Shown here one piece after another: positions 44,735 through 53,191 of a stretch of DNA of 64,000 nt (position 1 is the first letter of the stretch; each line of letters starts with the position of its first letter). The translations under genes were made by a program, and so were the position numbers. The notes under the pieces are model-generated. The model searched no databases. It worked only from the letters and a program-made list of their open reading frames with translations, and was not told the origin of the DNA. Source of the stretch: Denitrovibrio acetiphilus DSM 12809 (GTDB lineage Bacteria; Chrysiogenota; Deferribacteres; Deferribacterales; Geovibrionaceae); NCBI RefSeq assembly GCF_000025725.1, contig NC_013943.1, positions 2,356,001 to 2,420,000 on the forward strand, given 5' to 3'.

Positions 44735-46028
44735 ACGTATTCTTGTCGCCGGAGCAGGTGCTATCGGCAGTTTTTACGGCGGGTTTCTTTCAAAAGCCGG
44801 ATACAATGTGGAACTCCTCGCAAGGGGAGAACACCTTACCGCAATGGGGGATTCCGGAAAACTTGCAATAACAAGCTATAAATACGGCGACCACGAAATC
44901 GATGTGAAAGCTGTCTCAGAAGCGACTGGTCAGTATGACATTCTACTCATTTGCGTAAAATCAGGTGACACTGCTGTTACATGCGGACAACTCAGGAACA
45001 ACCTAAAGCAGGATGGCTGTGTAGTTTCGTTTCAGAATGGTGTTGAGAACCCACAGACGATTGCGGGGTTTTTCGGCAGTCACAGGACACTGGCCGCAAG
45101 CCTTTTTATAGGTCTCAGTATAGACCCTCCCGGGAAAGTTAACCATACATCATCAGGCGGGTGCACATTCGGCGGATGGACAGACGAATCGAAAAAATAC
45201 GAAAATATGCTTAAAAACATATTTGATAACAGCGGAATAGAGTCAAACATAAGTAACTCCATAAAACACACCGTATGGAGCAAACTAGTCTGGAATGTTG
45301 GATACAACCCACTCTCCGCACTTTTAGACAGTACGTGCGGTCCTATGATAAACAGTGAAATCACCAGACCACTCATTGAAAATATGGTTCGGGAAGTTGT
45401 CGCTGCTGCCGCTATCCACGGGGTTACCATAACCGAAGAAGAATGGCAGGAGAAAATTGCTTACAGAGAAACTCTGAAAAACTACAAAACCAGCATGCTT
45501 CAGGACATTGAAAAGCACAGAAACCCGGAGATTGACGGCATACTGGGTCCAGTCATACGTACGCTGGAAAACAATGGTCAGAAAGCTCCATACTGTGAAA
45601 CAGTCTACCGTGCCCTTCAGTTTAAATTCGGCAGTCATTTTATTCATTGCCCAAAACTTACAGTTGACATGATAGTGCGCAAAGGCGACAGTATCCTGCT
45701 TATAGAAAGAAAGAACGAGCCATACGGCTGGGCTCTCCCCGGCGGCTTTGTTGATTATGGCGAAACAGTCGAAAATGCGGCAGTAAGAGAATTAGCTGAA
45801 GAAACCGGAATTTACGCAGAAAATATTGAGATGCTCGGTGTCTTTTCAGATCCTCTGAGAGACAAACGGGGGCACACTGTTTCTGTTGTCTTCCAAACTC
45901 AGTCCGACCAAAATGCCAAAGCAGGCGATGACGCCAAAAAAGCAGTGTTCTATAAATTAAATGAATTACCCGACAATATCGTTTTCGATCACCTAAAGAT
46001 CATAAATAGTCACTTATCGAAATTTTAA
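44712..46028 (+). CDS. Ketopantoate reductase-like protein fused to a Nudix hydrolase
   Basis: 438 residues. Residues 1-~305 are a PanE/ApbA ketopantoate reductase: VAGAGAIGSFYGGFLSKAGY (NADPH site), LLICVKSGDT, FQNGVENP and the C-terminal KTSMLQDIEKHRNPEIDGIL with catalytic and substrate residues. Residues ~315-438 are a Nudix domain with the full box from 344: GGFVDYGE ... RELAEETGI. PanE reduces ketopantoate on the way to CoA; the Nudix part hydrolyses a nucleoside-diphosphate compound. A fusion of this pair is unusual. Translation is probably coupled to clpC. A second ATG stands at 44715. Confidence 0.85.
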   Translation: MMKSFLNKRILVAGAGAIGSFYGGFLSKAGYNVELLARGEHLTAMGDSGKLAITSYKYGDHEIDVKAVSEATGQYDILLICVKSGDTAVTCGQLRNNLKQDGCVVSFQNGVENPQTIAGFFGSHRTLAASLFIGLSIDPPGKVNHTSSGGCTFGGWTDESKKYENMLKNIFDNSGIESNISNSIKHTVWSKLVWNVGYNPLSALLDSTCGPMINSEITRPLIENMVREVVAAAAIHGVTITEEEWQEKIAYRETLKNYKTSMLQDIEKHRNPEIDGILGPVIRTLENNGQKAPYCETVYRALQFKFGSHFIHCPKLTVDMIVRKGDSILLIERKNEPYGWALPGGFVDYGETVENAAVRELAEETGIYAENIEMLGVFSDPLRDKRGHTVSVVFQTQSDQNAKAGDDAKKAVFYKLNELPDNIVFDHLKIINSHLSKF

Positions 46029-46105
46029 ATAGTAACAATACCTTTAACACATTCACCTCTTGCGTAATCACCTCATTTGCCGATATTATAATTTAGAGGG
46101 CTACA

Positions 46106-46570
46106 ATGATTAATAAGGTACAAAGGCAAGAAGACAACCGCAGAAAACATATGCGCGTTAAGTCTCGACTGCATTTCTGCGTATCTGTTATTGAGGGCAA
46201 AGATACTGAAACCGGAAAACACCGATACGGAAACTGCATCTGCGCTACTACTACAGATATTTCAATAGGCGGAATGTGCATACCCGACGCCGGAAAGCTG
46301 GAATTGGGACAAAGAGTCGAACTCTCCCCCCCTGGGAAAATGACGCAGCCTGCATGTTTAAACTGCGAAGAAGCTTACCTGCATAAAAACCATCTTGACC
46401 TGACACCTATCGCAGGAAGAATCGTCTGGCAAGAGGGGGGCAGGTGCGGTGTGCAGTTTACTAACCTAAGCAGAAGAAATGAAAATGTACTCTCAAAATT
46501 TATTTGGGAAGAACATCTGCATGGGGTCAGAAACAGTAAGAAACAGTCCCGGACTCCGAGAAAATTTTAA
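46106..46570 (+). CDS. PilZ-domain protein
   Basis: 154 residues. The c-di-GMP-binding parts are seen: RRKHMRVKS (RxxxR) and TTDISIGGMCIP (D/NxSxxG), followed by the beta barrel with RIVWQEGGRCGVQFTNLS. It has no other domain, so it likely acts as a small c-di-GMP adaptor for motility or surface growth. Three extra cysteines lie in the loop NCEEA region and HFC. Confidence 0.85.
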   Translation: MINKVQRQEDNRRKHMRVKSRLHFCVSVIEGKDTETGKHRYGNCICATTTDISIGGMCIPDAGKLELGQRVELSPPGKMTQPACLNCEEAYLHKNHLDLTPIAGRIVWQEGGRCGVQFTNLSRRNENVLSKFIWEEHLHGVRNSKKQSRTPRKF

Positions 46571-46768
46571 TTTATCTTTTCTGAAAGGATTATAGCGGGG
46601 ATATGCTTATCCAGTTTATCTCCTACTTTTTAACATAACATTACTCAGGCAGACATTACTGCTGCGCCTGTGCACAATAGGAGTTTGCCCTGTCAACGAG
46701 TGTATGTTATAAACGTAATGCTCGCATTCACAACATACTAATCAGACATTTTTCATCCCCTTTACCAC

Positions 46769-46795
46769 TTGACTAATTTTCTCTTTTGATATACT
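46769..46795 (+). promoter_or_regulatory. Probable promoter of the peroxiredoxin gene
   Basis: TTGACT at 46769 and TATACT at 46790, spacer 15 bases. The gap also has an inverted repeat GTATGTT ... AACATAC (about 46704-46740) upstream, which could bind a regulator. GGAGG lies 9 bases before the ATG. Confidence 0.5.
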
Positions 46796-46831
46796 CTCTT
46801 AAAAACGAAACAAACACGGAGGAATTAATAC

Positions 46832-47428
46832 ATGAGCTTAGTTACAAAAGCAGCACCTACATTCACTGCGGAAGCAGTCGTAAATAAGGAATTCAAAGAT
46901 ATTAAACTTGAAGACTATAAAGGGAAATGGCTGGTACTTTTCTTTTATCCGCTTGATTTCACATTTGTTTGCCCGACAGAAATCACAGCCCTTTCAGACG
47001 CTTATGCTGAATTTCAGAAACGCGACTGTGAAGTTATAGGCGTTTCCACAGATTCAAAATTCAGCCACCTTGCGTGGATCAACACCCCCCGCACAGAAGG
47101 CGGACTCGGCAACGTAGCCTACCCTCTCGTAGCTGACTTTACAAAGTCCATAGCAGAAGATTACGGTGTTTTGCTTGATCAGGGGATGGCACTCAGAGGG
47201 ACATTTATCATAGACCCGAACGGCGTAATTCAGTTTGAGCTTATACACGACAACGGCATCGGACGTAACGTAAACGAAATCCTCAGAAATATTGACGCGC
47301 TCCAGTTCGTAGCAAAACATGGTGAAGTTTGTCCGGCAGGATGGACTCCAGGGAAAGAAACTATGACTCCAGACCCTGAAAAGATGAAAGACTACTACAA
47401 AAACAACCCTGAAGGTTGGCAAAAATAA
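46832..47428 (+). CDS. Typical 2-Cys peroxiredoxin (AhpC/Prx1 type)
   Basis: 198 residues. Peroxidatic Cys C47 in FTFVCPTEI and resolving Cys C167 in GEVCPAGW, plus the GGLG and YF-like tail ([10 protein letters not shown]) of sensitive 2-Cys enzymes. It reduces hydrogen peroxide and organic peroxides. It is a single-gene unit with its own promoter and terminator. No AhpF gene is beside it, so the reductant is unknown. Confidence 0.94.
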   Translation: MSLVTKAAPTFTAEAVVNKEFKDIKLEDYKGKWLVLFFYPLDFTFVCPTEITALSDAYAEFQKRDCEVIGVSTDSKFSHLAWINTPRTEGGLGNVAYPLVADFTKSIAEDYGVLLDQGMALRGTFIIDPNGVIQFELIHDNGIGRNVNEILRNIDALQFVAKHGEVCPAGWTPGKETMTPDPEKMKDYYKNNPEGWQK

Positions 47429-47445
47429 ATTTCCGCAAACCCACA

Positions 47446-47480
47446 GTAAAGGGAGTTTCCTTAATGGGGCTCCCTTTTAT
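47446..47480 (+). terminator. Terminator of the peroxiredoxin gene
   Basis: Stem AAAGGGAG / CTCCCTTT with a 14-base loop, followed by a short T run. It lies 20 bases after the stop codon. Confidence 0.65.
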
Positions 47481-47500
47481 ATCAGAACGTAACCATCATA

Positions 47501-48340
47501 TTATCTTATTAACATAAGTAAACTGAAAAGAAGCAGAAGCAATATACCTGCATATTCGACAGCTCCGTAAACAAACCGGTATCTGTCATTAACTGTCACT
47601 GCTGACCTGAAACCGCAGGTAGCAAGAGCCACAGCAGATATTGTCAGAGCCATCCCGCAAGCCATAAAAAATACTGAAAGAGCACCGGCTAAGGGCATAT
47701 CATTTGTAAACGCAAACATTGAGAGCACCATAGCTCCGGGACATGGAGTTATACTGATGAGGACAGCGCTTGACAGAAAACCTCCCTTTGAACGTTTATC
47801 CTGCTTATTACTGCGGAGCTTACTAAAAAGCAGATACAAACCGATAATAAGAAGGATGGAGTAAGACACTGCGGACATAAAACCATAAGCAGTATCGAAC
47901 CCTAACGTGACAGAACTTTTCAATATATAATAAATGAAAGCCACAAGGATAAACGCTGAAAATGCATGCCCGAAGGCAACCACACAACCGAAAATAACTG
48001 ATCTGAAAACATCTGCCGGAGTCGAAAGGAGATAGCTCGAAACAAGGGTTTTGGCGTGCCCGGGACCAAGCGAATGGAATACACCATAGATAAAGCTCAA
48101 CACTAAAAATAATATAAAAGATGATGAAAAGGGTCTCTCTTTAATATCAGTAAAAACATCGGTCAGCCTGCTTTTAATAACCTGCTGTTTGTCGCTAAGA
48201 TAATTATAAAATGCATTTCGTTCAGGCTTCTGCACCAGCTCTTTCTGGTGTTCCGAGGGTTTGCCTGCCGCAAACGGATTTGCCATCAGCTCCGCATGGC
48301 TAAACATAAATAATGTTATAATCAATAATAAAACTTTCAC
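47501..48340 (-). CDS. Nickel/cobalt (NicO/RcnA-like) transporter
   Basis: 279 residues with a signal-like start and six to seven membrane helices. Family motifs: VFHSLGPGHAKTLVSSYLLS, FGHAFSAFILVAF and ISITPCPGAMVLSMFAF. NicO proteins move Ni2+ or Co2+, some inward and some outward. It overlaps the upstream DUF1007 gene by 4 bases, a common pairing for metal handling. Direction of transport cannot be told. Confidence 0.85.
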   Translation of the reverse strand: MKVLLLIITLFMFSHAELMANPFAAGKPSEHQKELVQKPERNAFYNYLSDKQQVIKSRLTDVFTDIKERPFSSSFILFLVLSFIYGVFHSLGPGHAKTLVSSYLLSTPADVFRSVIFGCVVAFGHAFSAFILVAFIYYILKSSVTLGFDTAYGFMSAVSYSILLIIGLYLLFSKLRSNKQDKRSKGGFLSSAVLISITPCPGAMVLSMFAFTNDMPLAGALSVFFMACGMALTISAVALATCGFRSAVTVNDRYRFVYGAVEYAGILLLLLFSLLMLIR

Positions 48341-48834
48341 TTTATCTCCACAAACTTTCTGCCGCCGACATCGTCCTGAAGTACTGTGCCGTTTCCGCTC
48401 ACCTGTACAACGCTTATGTCAGAGTAATATGTCTCGTCATAATTATACAACTGAACTACCCCTTTACAGTTCTTTATCGGGATATTCAGGCTGAATTTAT
48501 ATGTGACCTTCTTTTTCGTAGACGAAATACTGAAATTTTCGGCACTGCCTATCTCCAGCATGTCATTGCCGCAGTATCCCCGCATGAAATAATCAAAATT
48601 AACAAGATTATCAAACATATCTGCTTTCAGTTTTTTGACTTCCATCCCTGTAAACTGTCTGTCTCTGTCTATGTCAAAATCACTGAAAAGGATATTGCTG
48701 AACATCTCGTCGAATTCCCAAACAATATCAACTGTGCTCCCGTGAACGTTTAATCTGGACTCTATCCAAACATGAGGATGAGCCCAGACTAAACCCGAAC
48801 ATAAAAGCAATAATAGTATTATCAGTTGCTTCAT
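48337..48834 (-). CDS. DUF1007 periplasmic metal-related protein
   Basis: 165 residues with a Sec signal (MKQLIILLLLLCSGLVWA). The mature protein begins HPHVWIESRL, the metal-binding-looking motif that defines DUF1007. The family is nearly always linked with NicO/RcnA-type transporters, as it is here. It probably delivers or binds Ni/Co in the periplasm. Confidence 0.85.
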   Translation of the reverse strand: MKQLIILLLLLCSGLVWAHPHVWIESRLNVHGSTVDIVWEFDEMFSNILFSDFDIDRDRQFTGMEVKKLKADMFDNLVNFDYFMRGYCGNDMLEIGSAENFSISSTKKKVTYKFSLNIPIKNCKGVVQLYNYDETYYSDISVVQVSGNGTVLQDDVGGRKFVEIK

Positions 48835-48837
48835 TTA

Positions 48838-49383
48838 TTATTTTACGATTTTTGAAATCTCTTTGAATTCCGGTGTACCCGCAGTCCCGAGCAACATGAA
48901 GAGAACAGCTTCGGCACATGTGATCACAGCGCCCGCCTTGCTCATCATATCGAGAGCGATTTCCCAGTTAAAGTCTGACCTGCTGCAAACAGCATCAGCA
49001 GCGACATGCACATTATAACCGTCATCAAGAAGGTCAAGCACTGTCTGCAAAACACAAACGTGTGTCTCCATACCGGAGATAACGACATTTTTTATCCCGT
49101 TTTCTTTCAGTGCTGCTTTAAATGATTCCTCTCCGCAGCAGGAAAAAGTAACTTTTTCTATGTGGCTGCTTACATCACGGGCAAGCTCAGCAACAGTACC
49201 GCCCAGACCTTTTGTATACTGCTGTGTACAAAGAACAGGAAGCCCGAGCACCTTTGCCCCTTTCACAAGCTTTGACGTGTTGGAGAGCATGTCAGCGTAG
49301 ATATCGGGATCCATTGCCACTACAAGCTTTTCCTGAACATCAATCACAACTACAGCGGTATCATCAGTTTTTAATTTGAACAT
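48838..49383 (-). CDS. Isochorismatase-family hydrolase
   Basis: 181 residues. Catalytic triad visible: Asp in VVVIDVQEKLV, Lys in LVKGAKVLG-type region/SHIEKVTFSC, and Cys in SGMETHVCVLQTVLDLL. Members are amidases or isochorismatases; this resembles the YcaC-like group. It lies 3 bases upstream of DUF1007 and 13 bases after the HAD gene, so a four-gene operon is likely. Substrate unknown. Confidence 0.82.
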   Translation of the reverse strand: MFKLKTDDTAVVVIDVQEKLVVAMDPDIYADMLSNTSKLVKGAKVLGLPVLCTQQYTKGLGGTVAELARDVSSHIEKVTFSCCGEESFKAALKENGIKNVVISGMETHVCVLQTVLDLLDDGYNVHVAADAVCSRSDFNWEIALDMMSKAGAVITCAEAVLFMLLGTAGTPEFKEISKIVK

Positions 49384-49396
49384 AGAGCACCCCTTT

Positions 49397-49996
49397 TTAT
49401 AAGTTTAATAACTTTTCTATAACAGTTATATCATTTTTCCAGTCAGTAAAGTGAACAGTCTGCAGTCCCTCGTTTGAGGCACGTTCAATGTGTCCTGCGT
49501 TGTCATCGACAAAAAGCACTTCCGCAGGAACCGCACCGAAATCTTTGCACACCTCAGGGAAAAGAGTCTGGTCACTCTTGCCTTTGCCTATATGATATGA
49601 GTTGTATACTTTTTCGAAAAGGCTGAAAAAACCATACTTTTCATTAAATTCATCCAGCCAGTTTGTCTGGTCACTAAGTATAGCAAGTCTATAGCCTTTT
49701 GCGCCAATTTTTTCAACCAGTTCAAGCATCGGCTTTCTTATGGTAAACCTGTCAAAAATAAGTCCACGCATTTCGTCCACGCTCATCTTAAGCTCGTATC
49801 TGGAGTAAATTCCGTCCCACAACTCTTTTTCTGTTGCTTTGCCGTACATGTAGCCGGTTGACCATAAAACATCGCAAGCATCATCAAAAAATTTCTTACT
49901 GTCCAGATTATGAAAACGAGCTATATCATTAAGTCCGTCTTGCCAGCCTTCTTCTGCTATCACACCGCCAAAATCAAAAAAAACCGTGTTGATCAT
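49397..49996 (-). CDS. HAD-superfamily hydrolase (YihX-like)
   Basis: 199 residues. Motif I FFDFGGVIAEEG (nucleophile Asp, with Gly at the usual +2 Asp place as in YihX-like enzymes), motif II LAILSDQTNW, motif III Lys in GKGKSDQTLF and motif IV LFVDDNAGHI. It is probably a small sugar-phosphate phosphatase. ATG at 49996 has GGAGG eight bases upstream; a longer start at 50014 has none. First gene of the minus-strand group. Confidence 0.8.
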   Translation of the reverse strand: MINTVFFDFGGVIAEEGWQDGLNDIARFHNLDSKKFFDDACDVLWSTGYMYGKATEKELWDGIYSRYELKMSVDEMRGLIFDRFTIRKPMLELVEKIGAKGYRLAILSDQTNWLDEFNEKYGFFSLFEKVYNSYHIGKGKSDQTLFPEVCKDFGAVPAEVLFVDDNAGHIERASNEGLQTVHFTDWKNDITVIEKLLNL

Positions 49997-50053
49997 TTCT
50001 AAGCCTCCATGCACACAAGATACAATATAAGTACCAAATATTAAAGAATGAAG

Positions 50054-50082
50054 TTGAAAAACATTAGCCTGTGACCTATTGT
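50054..50082 (+). promoter_or_regulatory. Possible promoter of mnmA
   Basis: TTGAAA at 50054, a 17-base spacer and TATTGT at 50077, in the divergent gap between the HAD gene and mnmA. Confidence 0.35.
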
Positions 50083-50113
50083 GTCATTTATACGATAATA
50101 TGGAGATATTTAA

Positions 50114-51148
50114 TTGAAAGAAAAAGTTCTAATTGCCATGAGCGGCGGGGTAGACAGCACCCTCACTGCACACATCATGAAAGAAAAAGGGTACGATGTC
50201 ATCGGCTGCACCATAAAATTCTTCGACGAGCAGACCGAAGCATTACATGACGGGGAAAAAGCTGCAAAAGAGCTTGGAATAGACTGGTACTACGCAGACT
50301 ATACTGATTACTTCAAAGAAGATGTTATATCTTATTTCATACGCACATACATTCAGGGGAGAACGCCGAATCCTTGCGCACACTGCAACAGACACGCAAA
50401 ATTCAACTATCTTTTCAGAGAGATGAAGTCCAAAGGCGCAACAAAAATCGCTACAGGGCACTACGCAGGTAAAGTTAAGGTTGGTGAAAAGTATTTTTTC
50501 AAGAAAGGGCAGGATGTCAGAAAAGATCAGTCATATTACCTCTGCCTCCTTAAAGATCACCAGAGAGAAGTTATCGAATTTCCACTGGGAGAGATGGAAA
50601 AAACTGATGTTAAAGCAAAAGCAGCCGAACTGGGGCTTTCTGTTGCGGACAAGGATGAAAGTCAGGATATATGCTTTCTGAAGGGCGGAGACTACAGAGA
50701 TTTTCTCGAATCTAAGATTGACAAAGATAGCATAAAAAAGGGTTGGTTCATAAAAGACGGTGAGAAATTCAAAGAGCACGAAGGGATAATATACTACACC
50801 ATTGGTCAGCGCAAGGGGCTCGGCATCGGTTATCACGAACCGCTATTTGTCAAACACATAGACGCAGAAAGTGGTAATATCATCCTCGGGAATAAAGATG
50901 AAGTGACCGGAACAGGTGTCAAAGTCCATGATTTCGTTTTCCCGGATGATCACGACAGGGTCTTCCGTGCAGAAGTCAAAGTCCGATACCGGATGGCTCC
51001 TGTGCCCTGTATGGTAGAAATACACCCCGGCAACACCGCAACAATTCTTTTCGACAGACCTGAATTTGCACCGACCCCGGGTCAGATAGCCTGTGTCTAC
51101 GAAAATGACCTTGTAACTTGCGGTGGGTACATTGAAAGCGTATTTTAG
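50114..51148 (+). CDS. mnmA: tRNA-specific 2-thiouridylase MnmA
   Basis: 344 residues. PP-loop SGGVDS (10-15), catalytic C88 in NPCAHCNRH and C187 in SQDICFLKGGDY, and the MnmA-specific TGHYA and YYTIGQRKGLGIG. It makes s2U34 in tRNA wobble positions. Start is TTG with GGAG eight bases upstream; no better start fits. The 3' end overlaps a LarE-like PP-loop gene by 26 bases. Confidence 0.95.
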   Translation: MKEKVLIAMSGGVDSTLTAHIMKEKGYDVIGCTIKFFDEQTEALHDGEKAAKELGIDWYYADYTDYFKEDVISYFIRTYIQGRTPNPCAHCNRHAKFNYLFREMKSKGATKIATGHYAGKVKVGEKYFFKKGQDVRKDQSYYLCLLKDHQREVIEFPLGEMEKTDVKAKAAELGLSVADKDESQDICFLKGGDYRDFLESKIDKDSIKKGWFIKDGEKFKEHEGIIYYTIGQRKGLGIGYHEPLFVKHIDAESGNIILGNKDEVTGTGVKVHDFVFPDDHDRVFRAEVKVRYRMAPVPCMVEIHPGNTATILFDRPEFAPTPGQIACVYENDLVTCGGYIESVF

Positions 51149-51803
51149 CAAATATAACAATGCAATAGTGGCATTAAGCGGCGGTGCCGATTCTGCCGCT
51201 GTACTCATGCTAGCAGCGGAACATATCGGCAAAAACAATGTACTTGCTGTTACATGCGTTAATCAGCATTTTTTTGAATCAGAGCTTGAAAATGCAGCAA
51301 AGATTGCAGCGATATTAGGTGTGAGACACCAATCATACACCGTAGAGATGCCGAATGAATTTTATCTGGGTGGAAATGAGAAATGCTATTACTGCAAAAA
51401 AGCAGTGATGTCAGGTATGCTCAAAATGAAAGGCTTTGATACGATATTTGACGGAACCAATGCAGACGACGACCTTACAGAACGCCAGGGGAGCAGAGCC
51501 GCAAAAGAAATGGGAGTAATATCCCCCCTGTATGAACTCGGACTCGGGAAAGAATATACAAAAACAAAATGCAATAAACTCACGGGGATAGATTTTCTTG
51601 ACGAATCCTGTAAAGCAACAAGGTTTGACGGTAGCTTCGACACTCAGGGGCTTGACAGAGTAGCACTCTTCGAAACACCTTTAAGGCACAAACTGCCGGG
51701 GATCAGATATCGTATAGACAGAAGATACGTAGAGTTCAAGAAACCGCTAACGCTCTCAGAAGCAGACTTTCAGGCTGTGACATCACAAAAGGCATTGTGC
51801 TGA
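51123..51803 (+). CDS. LarE-like PP-loop sulfur transferase
   Basis: 226 residues. PP-loop ALSGGADSAAVLML, the NEKCYYCKKAV segment typical of LarE, FDGTNADD, and a Cys at 163 (DESCKATRF) at the place of the sacrificial Cys. LarE-type proteins insert sulfur into the nickel-pincer cofactor of lactate racemase. No larA, larB or larC is visible nearby, so it may serve another sulfur transfer. GTG start at 51123 (or TTG 51132) in overlap with mnmA. Confidence 0.8.
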   Translation: MGTLKAYFSKYNNAIVALSGGADSAAVLMLAAEHIGKNNVLAVTCVNQHFFESELENAAKIAAILGVRHQSYTVEMPNEFYLGGNEKCYYCKKAVMSGMLKMKGFDTIFDGTNADDDLTERQGSRAAKEMGVISPLYELGLGKEYTKTKCNKLTGIDFLDESCKATRFDGSFDTQGLDRVALFETPLRHKLPGIRYRIDRRYVEFKKPLTLSEADFQAVTSQKALC

Positions 51804-51872
51804 CCACTATCATCCGACACCTAAATTTTTCTCATCCGGCATAAGATATCATCATAAAGATTTGAATAAACG

Positions 51873-51900
51873 AAAAAAAGGGCTCCCGAAGAAGCCCTTT
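51873..51900 (-). terminator. Terminator of the rplM-rpsI operon
   Basis: On the minus strand AAAGGGCT-TCTTCGGG-AGCCCTTT is followed by a T run. It lies 23 bases past the rpsI stop. The 8-pair stem is perfect. Confidence 0.85.
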
Positions 51901-51922
51901 GATATATGATAATCTGTATTGA

Positions 51923-52312
51923 TTAACGTTTGGAAAACTGAGGAGACTTTCTGGCTTTTGGTTTACCAGGTTTCTTCCTTTCAACAGCTCTGGCATCCCT
52001 TGTGAGGAAACCTCTCTTTTTAAGTTCAGGACGATTAGCCGCATCAAGCTCGCAGAGAGCTCTGGAGAGGCCGTGTCTGATAGCGCCCGCCTGACCTGTT
52101 TTACCGCCGCCTTTGACAGTAATATAAAGGTCAAACTTACCCTCAGCACCGATAACACCAAGAGGCTGTAAGCTGATCATGCAAAGTGTTTCCCTGCTGA
52201 AATAATCGCTGGGAGTTTTGCCATTGATAGTTACTTTACCTTTACCAGGTTTCATAAAAACTCTGGCACAGGATGTTTTTCTTCTACCTGTTCCGTATGT
52301 ATAGTCAGCCAT
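51923..52312 (-). CDS. rpsI: Ribosomal protein S9
   Basis: 129 residues. [20 protein letters not shown] at the start, [20 protein letters not shown] in the middle and the conserved basic tail [14 protein letters not shown] at 52312 with AGGAG upstream; a TTG just before it lacks support. Lies 11 bases after rplM, the standard pair. Confidence 0.98.
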   Translation of the reverse strand: MADYTYGTGRRKTSCARVFMKPGKGKVTINGKTPSDYFSRETLCMISLQPLGVIGAEGKFDLYITVKGGGKTGQAGAIRHGLSRALCELDAANRPELKKRGFLTRDARAVERKKPGKPKARKSPQFSKR

Positions 52313-52323
52313 CAATAATCTCC

Positions 52324-52752
52324 TTAAATCTCAAGTGTTTCAGGGTTCTGAGCAGCGTGTGGGTGCGCTCCGCCTGTATATATCTTAAGCTTTTTGATCA
52401 TAGCTCTTCCCATTTTTGTTTTAGGGAGCATTCTTCTAACAGCCATTCTGATAACTTCCTCAGGTTTCTTTTCCAGTTGCTCTTTAAGAGTTCTGTCTTT
52501 GATACCGCCAAGGTAGCCGGAGTGTCTGTAGTAAATTTTATCTGTCATCTTGGAACCTGTTACAGCAAATTTCTCTGCATTTACTATAACGATAAAGTCC
52601 CCTGTGTCGATGGAAGGAGTGTATGTCGGTTTATGCTTACCCATGAGGATAGTTGCAACCTCAGTAGCAAGACGTCCGAGAATCTTATTCTCAGCATCAA
52701 CAACAAACCATTTCTGTTCTATTTCGTCGGGTTTTGCCCAATAGGTCTTCAT
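52324..52752 (-). CDS. rplM: Ribosomal protein L13
   Basis: 142 residues. [20 protein letters not shown], the central [20 protein letters not shown], then [12 protein letters not shown] and GMLP-like [20 protein letters not shown]. Followed by rpsI. A promoter lies in the 70-base gap after rplS. GAGG site before the ATG. Confidence 0.98.
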   Translation of the reverse strand: MKTYWAKPDEIEQKWFVVDAENKILGRLATEVATILMGKHKPTYTPSIDTGDFIVIVNAEKFAVTGSKMTDKIYYRHSGYLGGIKDRTLKEQLEKKPEEVIRMAVRRMLPKTKMGRAMIKKLKIYTGGAHPHAAQNPETLEI

Positions 52753-52782
52753 TCATATACCTCGTCTAACTGTGAGCCTTCT

Positions 52783-52811
52783 TTTTTATTAAAATTGCGG
52801 ACTTATGTCAA
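52783..52811 (-). promoter_or_regulatory. Promoter of rplM-rpsI
   Basis: On the minus strand TTGACA, 17 bases, TAAAAA (4 of 6 match to TATAAT). It separates rplM-rpsI from the rplS operon upstream. Confidence 0.55.
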
Positions 52812-52822
52812 GCAGTTTTTAA

Positions 52823-53179
52823 TTAGAAGCCCTTTCTTCTTTCTTTGATTCTAGCAGCTTTACCACGAAGTTCTCTCATGTAGTAAAGTCTTGACTGACG
52901 TACACGTCCTTTCCTGACAAGTTCGATCTTGTCAATCTTAGGTGTATAAAATGGAAAAATCCTTTCAACACCAATGTCGCCTACCATCTTTCTAACTGTA
53001 AAAGTAGAGTTAGAACTTGCGTTGTGAATCTTAAGCACGAGCCCTTCGTAAACCTGAATACGTTCTTTGTTCCCCTCTGTAATTCTGAAGTGAACTTTAA
53101 CTGTGTCACCAGCACGAAATTCTGGAAGTTCTTTATTATTGAACTGTGACTCGACAGATTCGATCAATTTATTCTTCAT
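52823..53179 (-). CDS. rplS: Ribosomal protein L19
   Basis: 118 residues. [40 protein letters not shown] and the end [20 protein letters not shown] are diagnostic. GGAGG before the ATG. Last gene of the rpsP-khpA-rimM-trmD-rplS group. Confidence 0.98.
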   Translation of the reverse strand: MKNKLIESVESQFNNKELPEFRAGDTVKVHFRITEGNKERIQVYEGLVLKIHNASSNSTFTVRKMVGDIGVERIFPFYTPKIDKIELVRKGRVRQSRLYYMRELRGKAARIKERRKGF

Positions 53180-53191
53180 CGAAAAGTCCTC

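Noticed and set aside
48835-50113. Cobalamin or nickel riboswitch before the NicO operon
   Set aside because: Gaps between these genes are only 3-13 bases, and the 117-base gap before the HAD gene shows no B12-box-like sequence.
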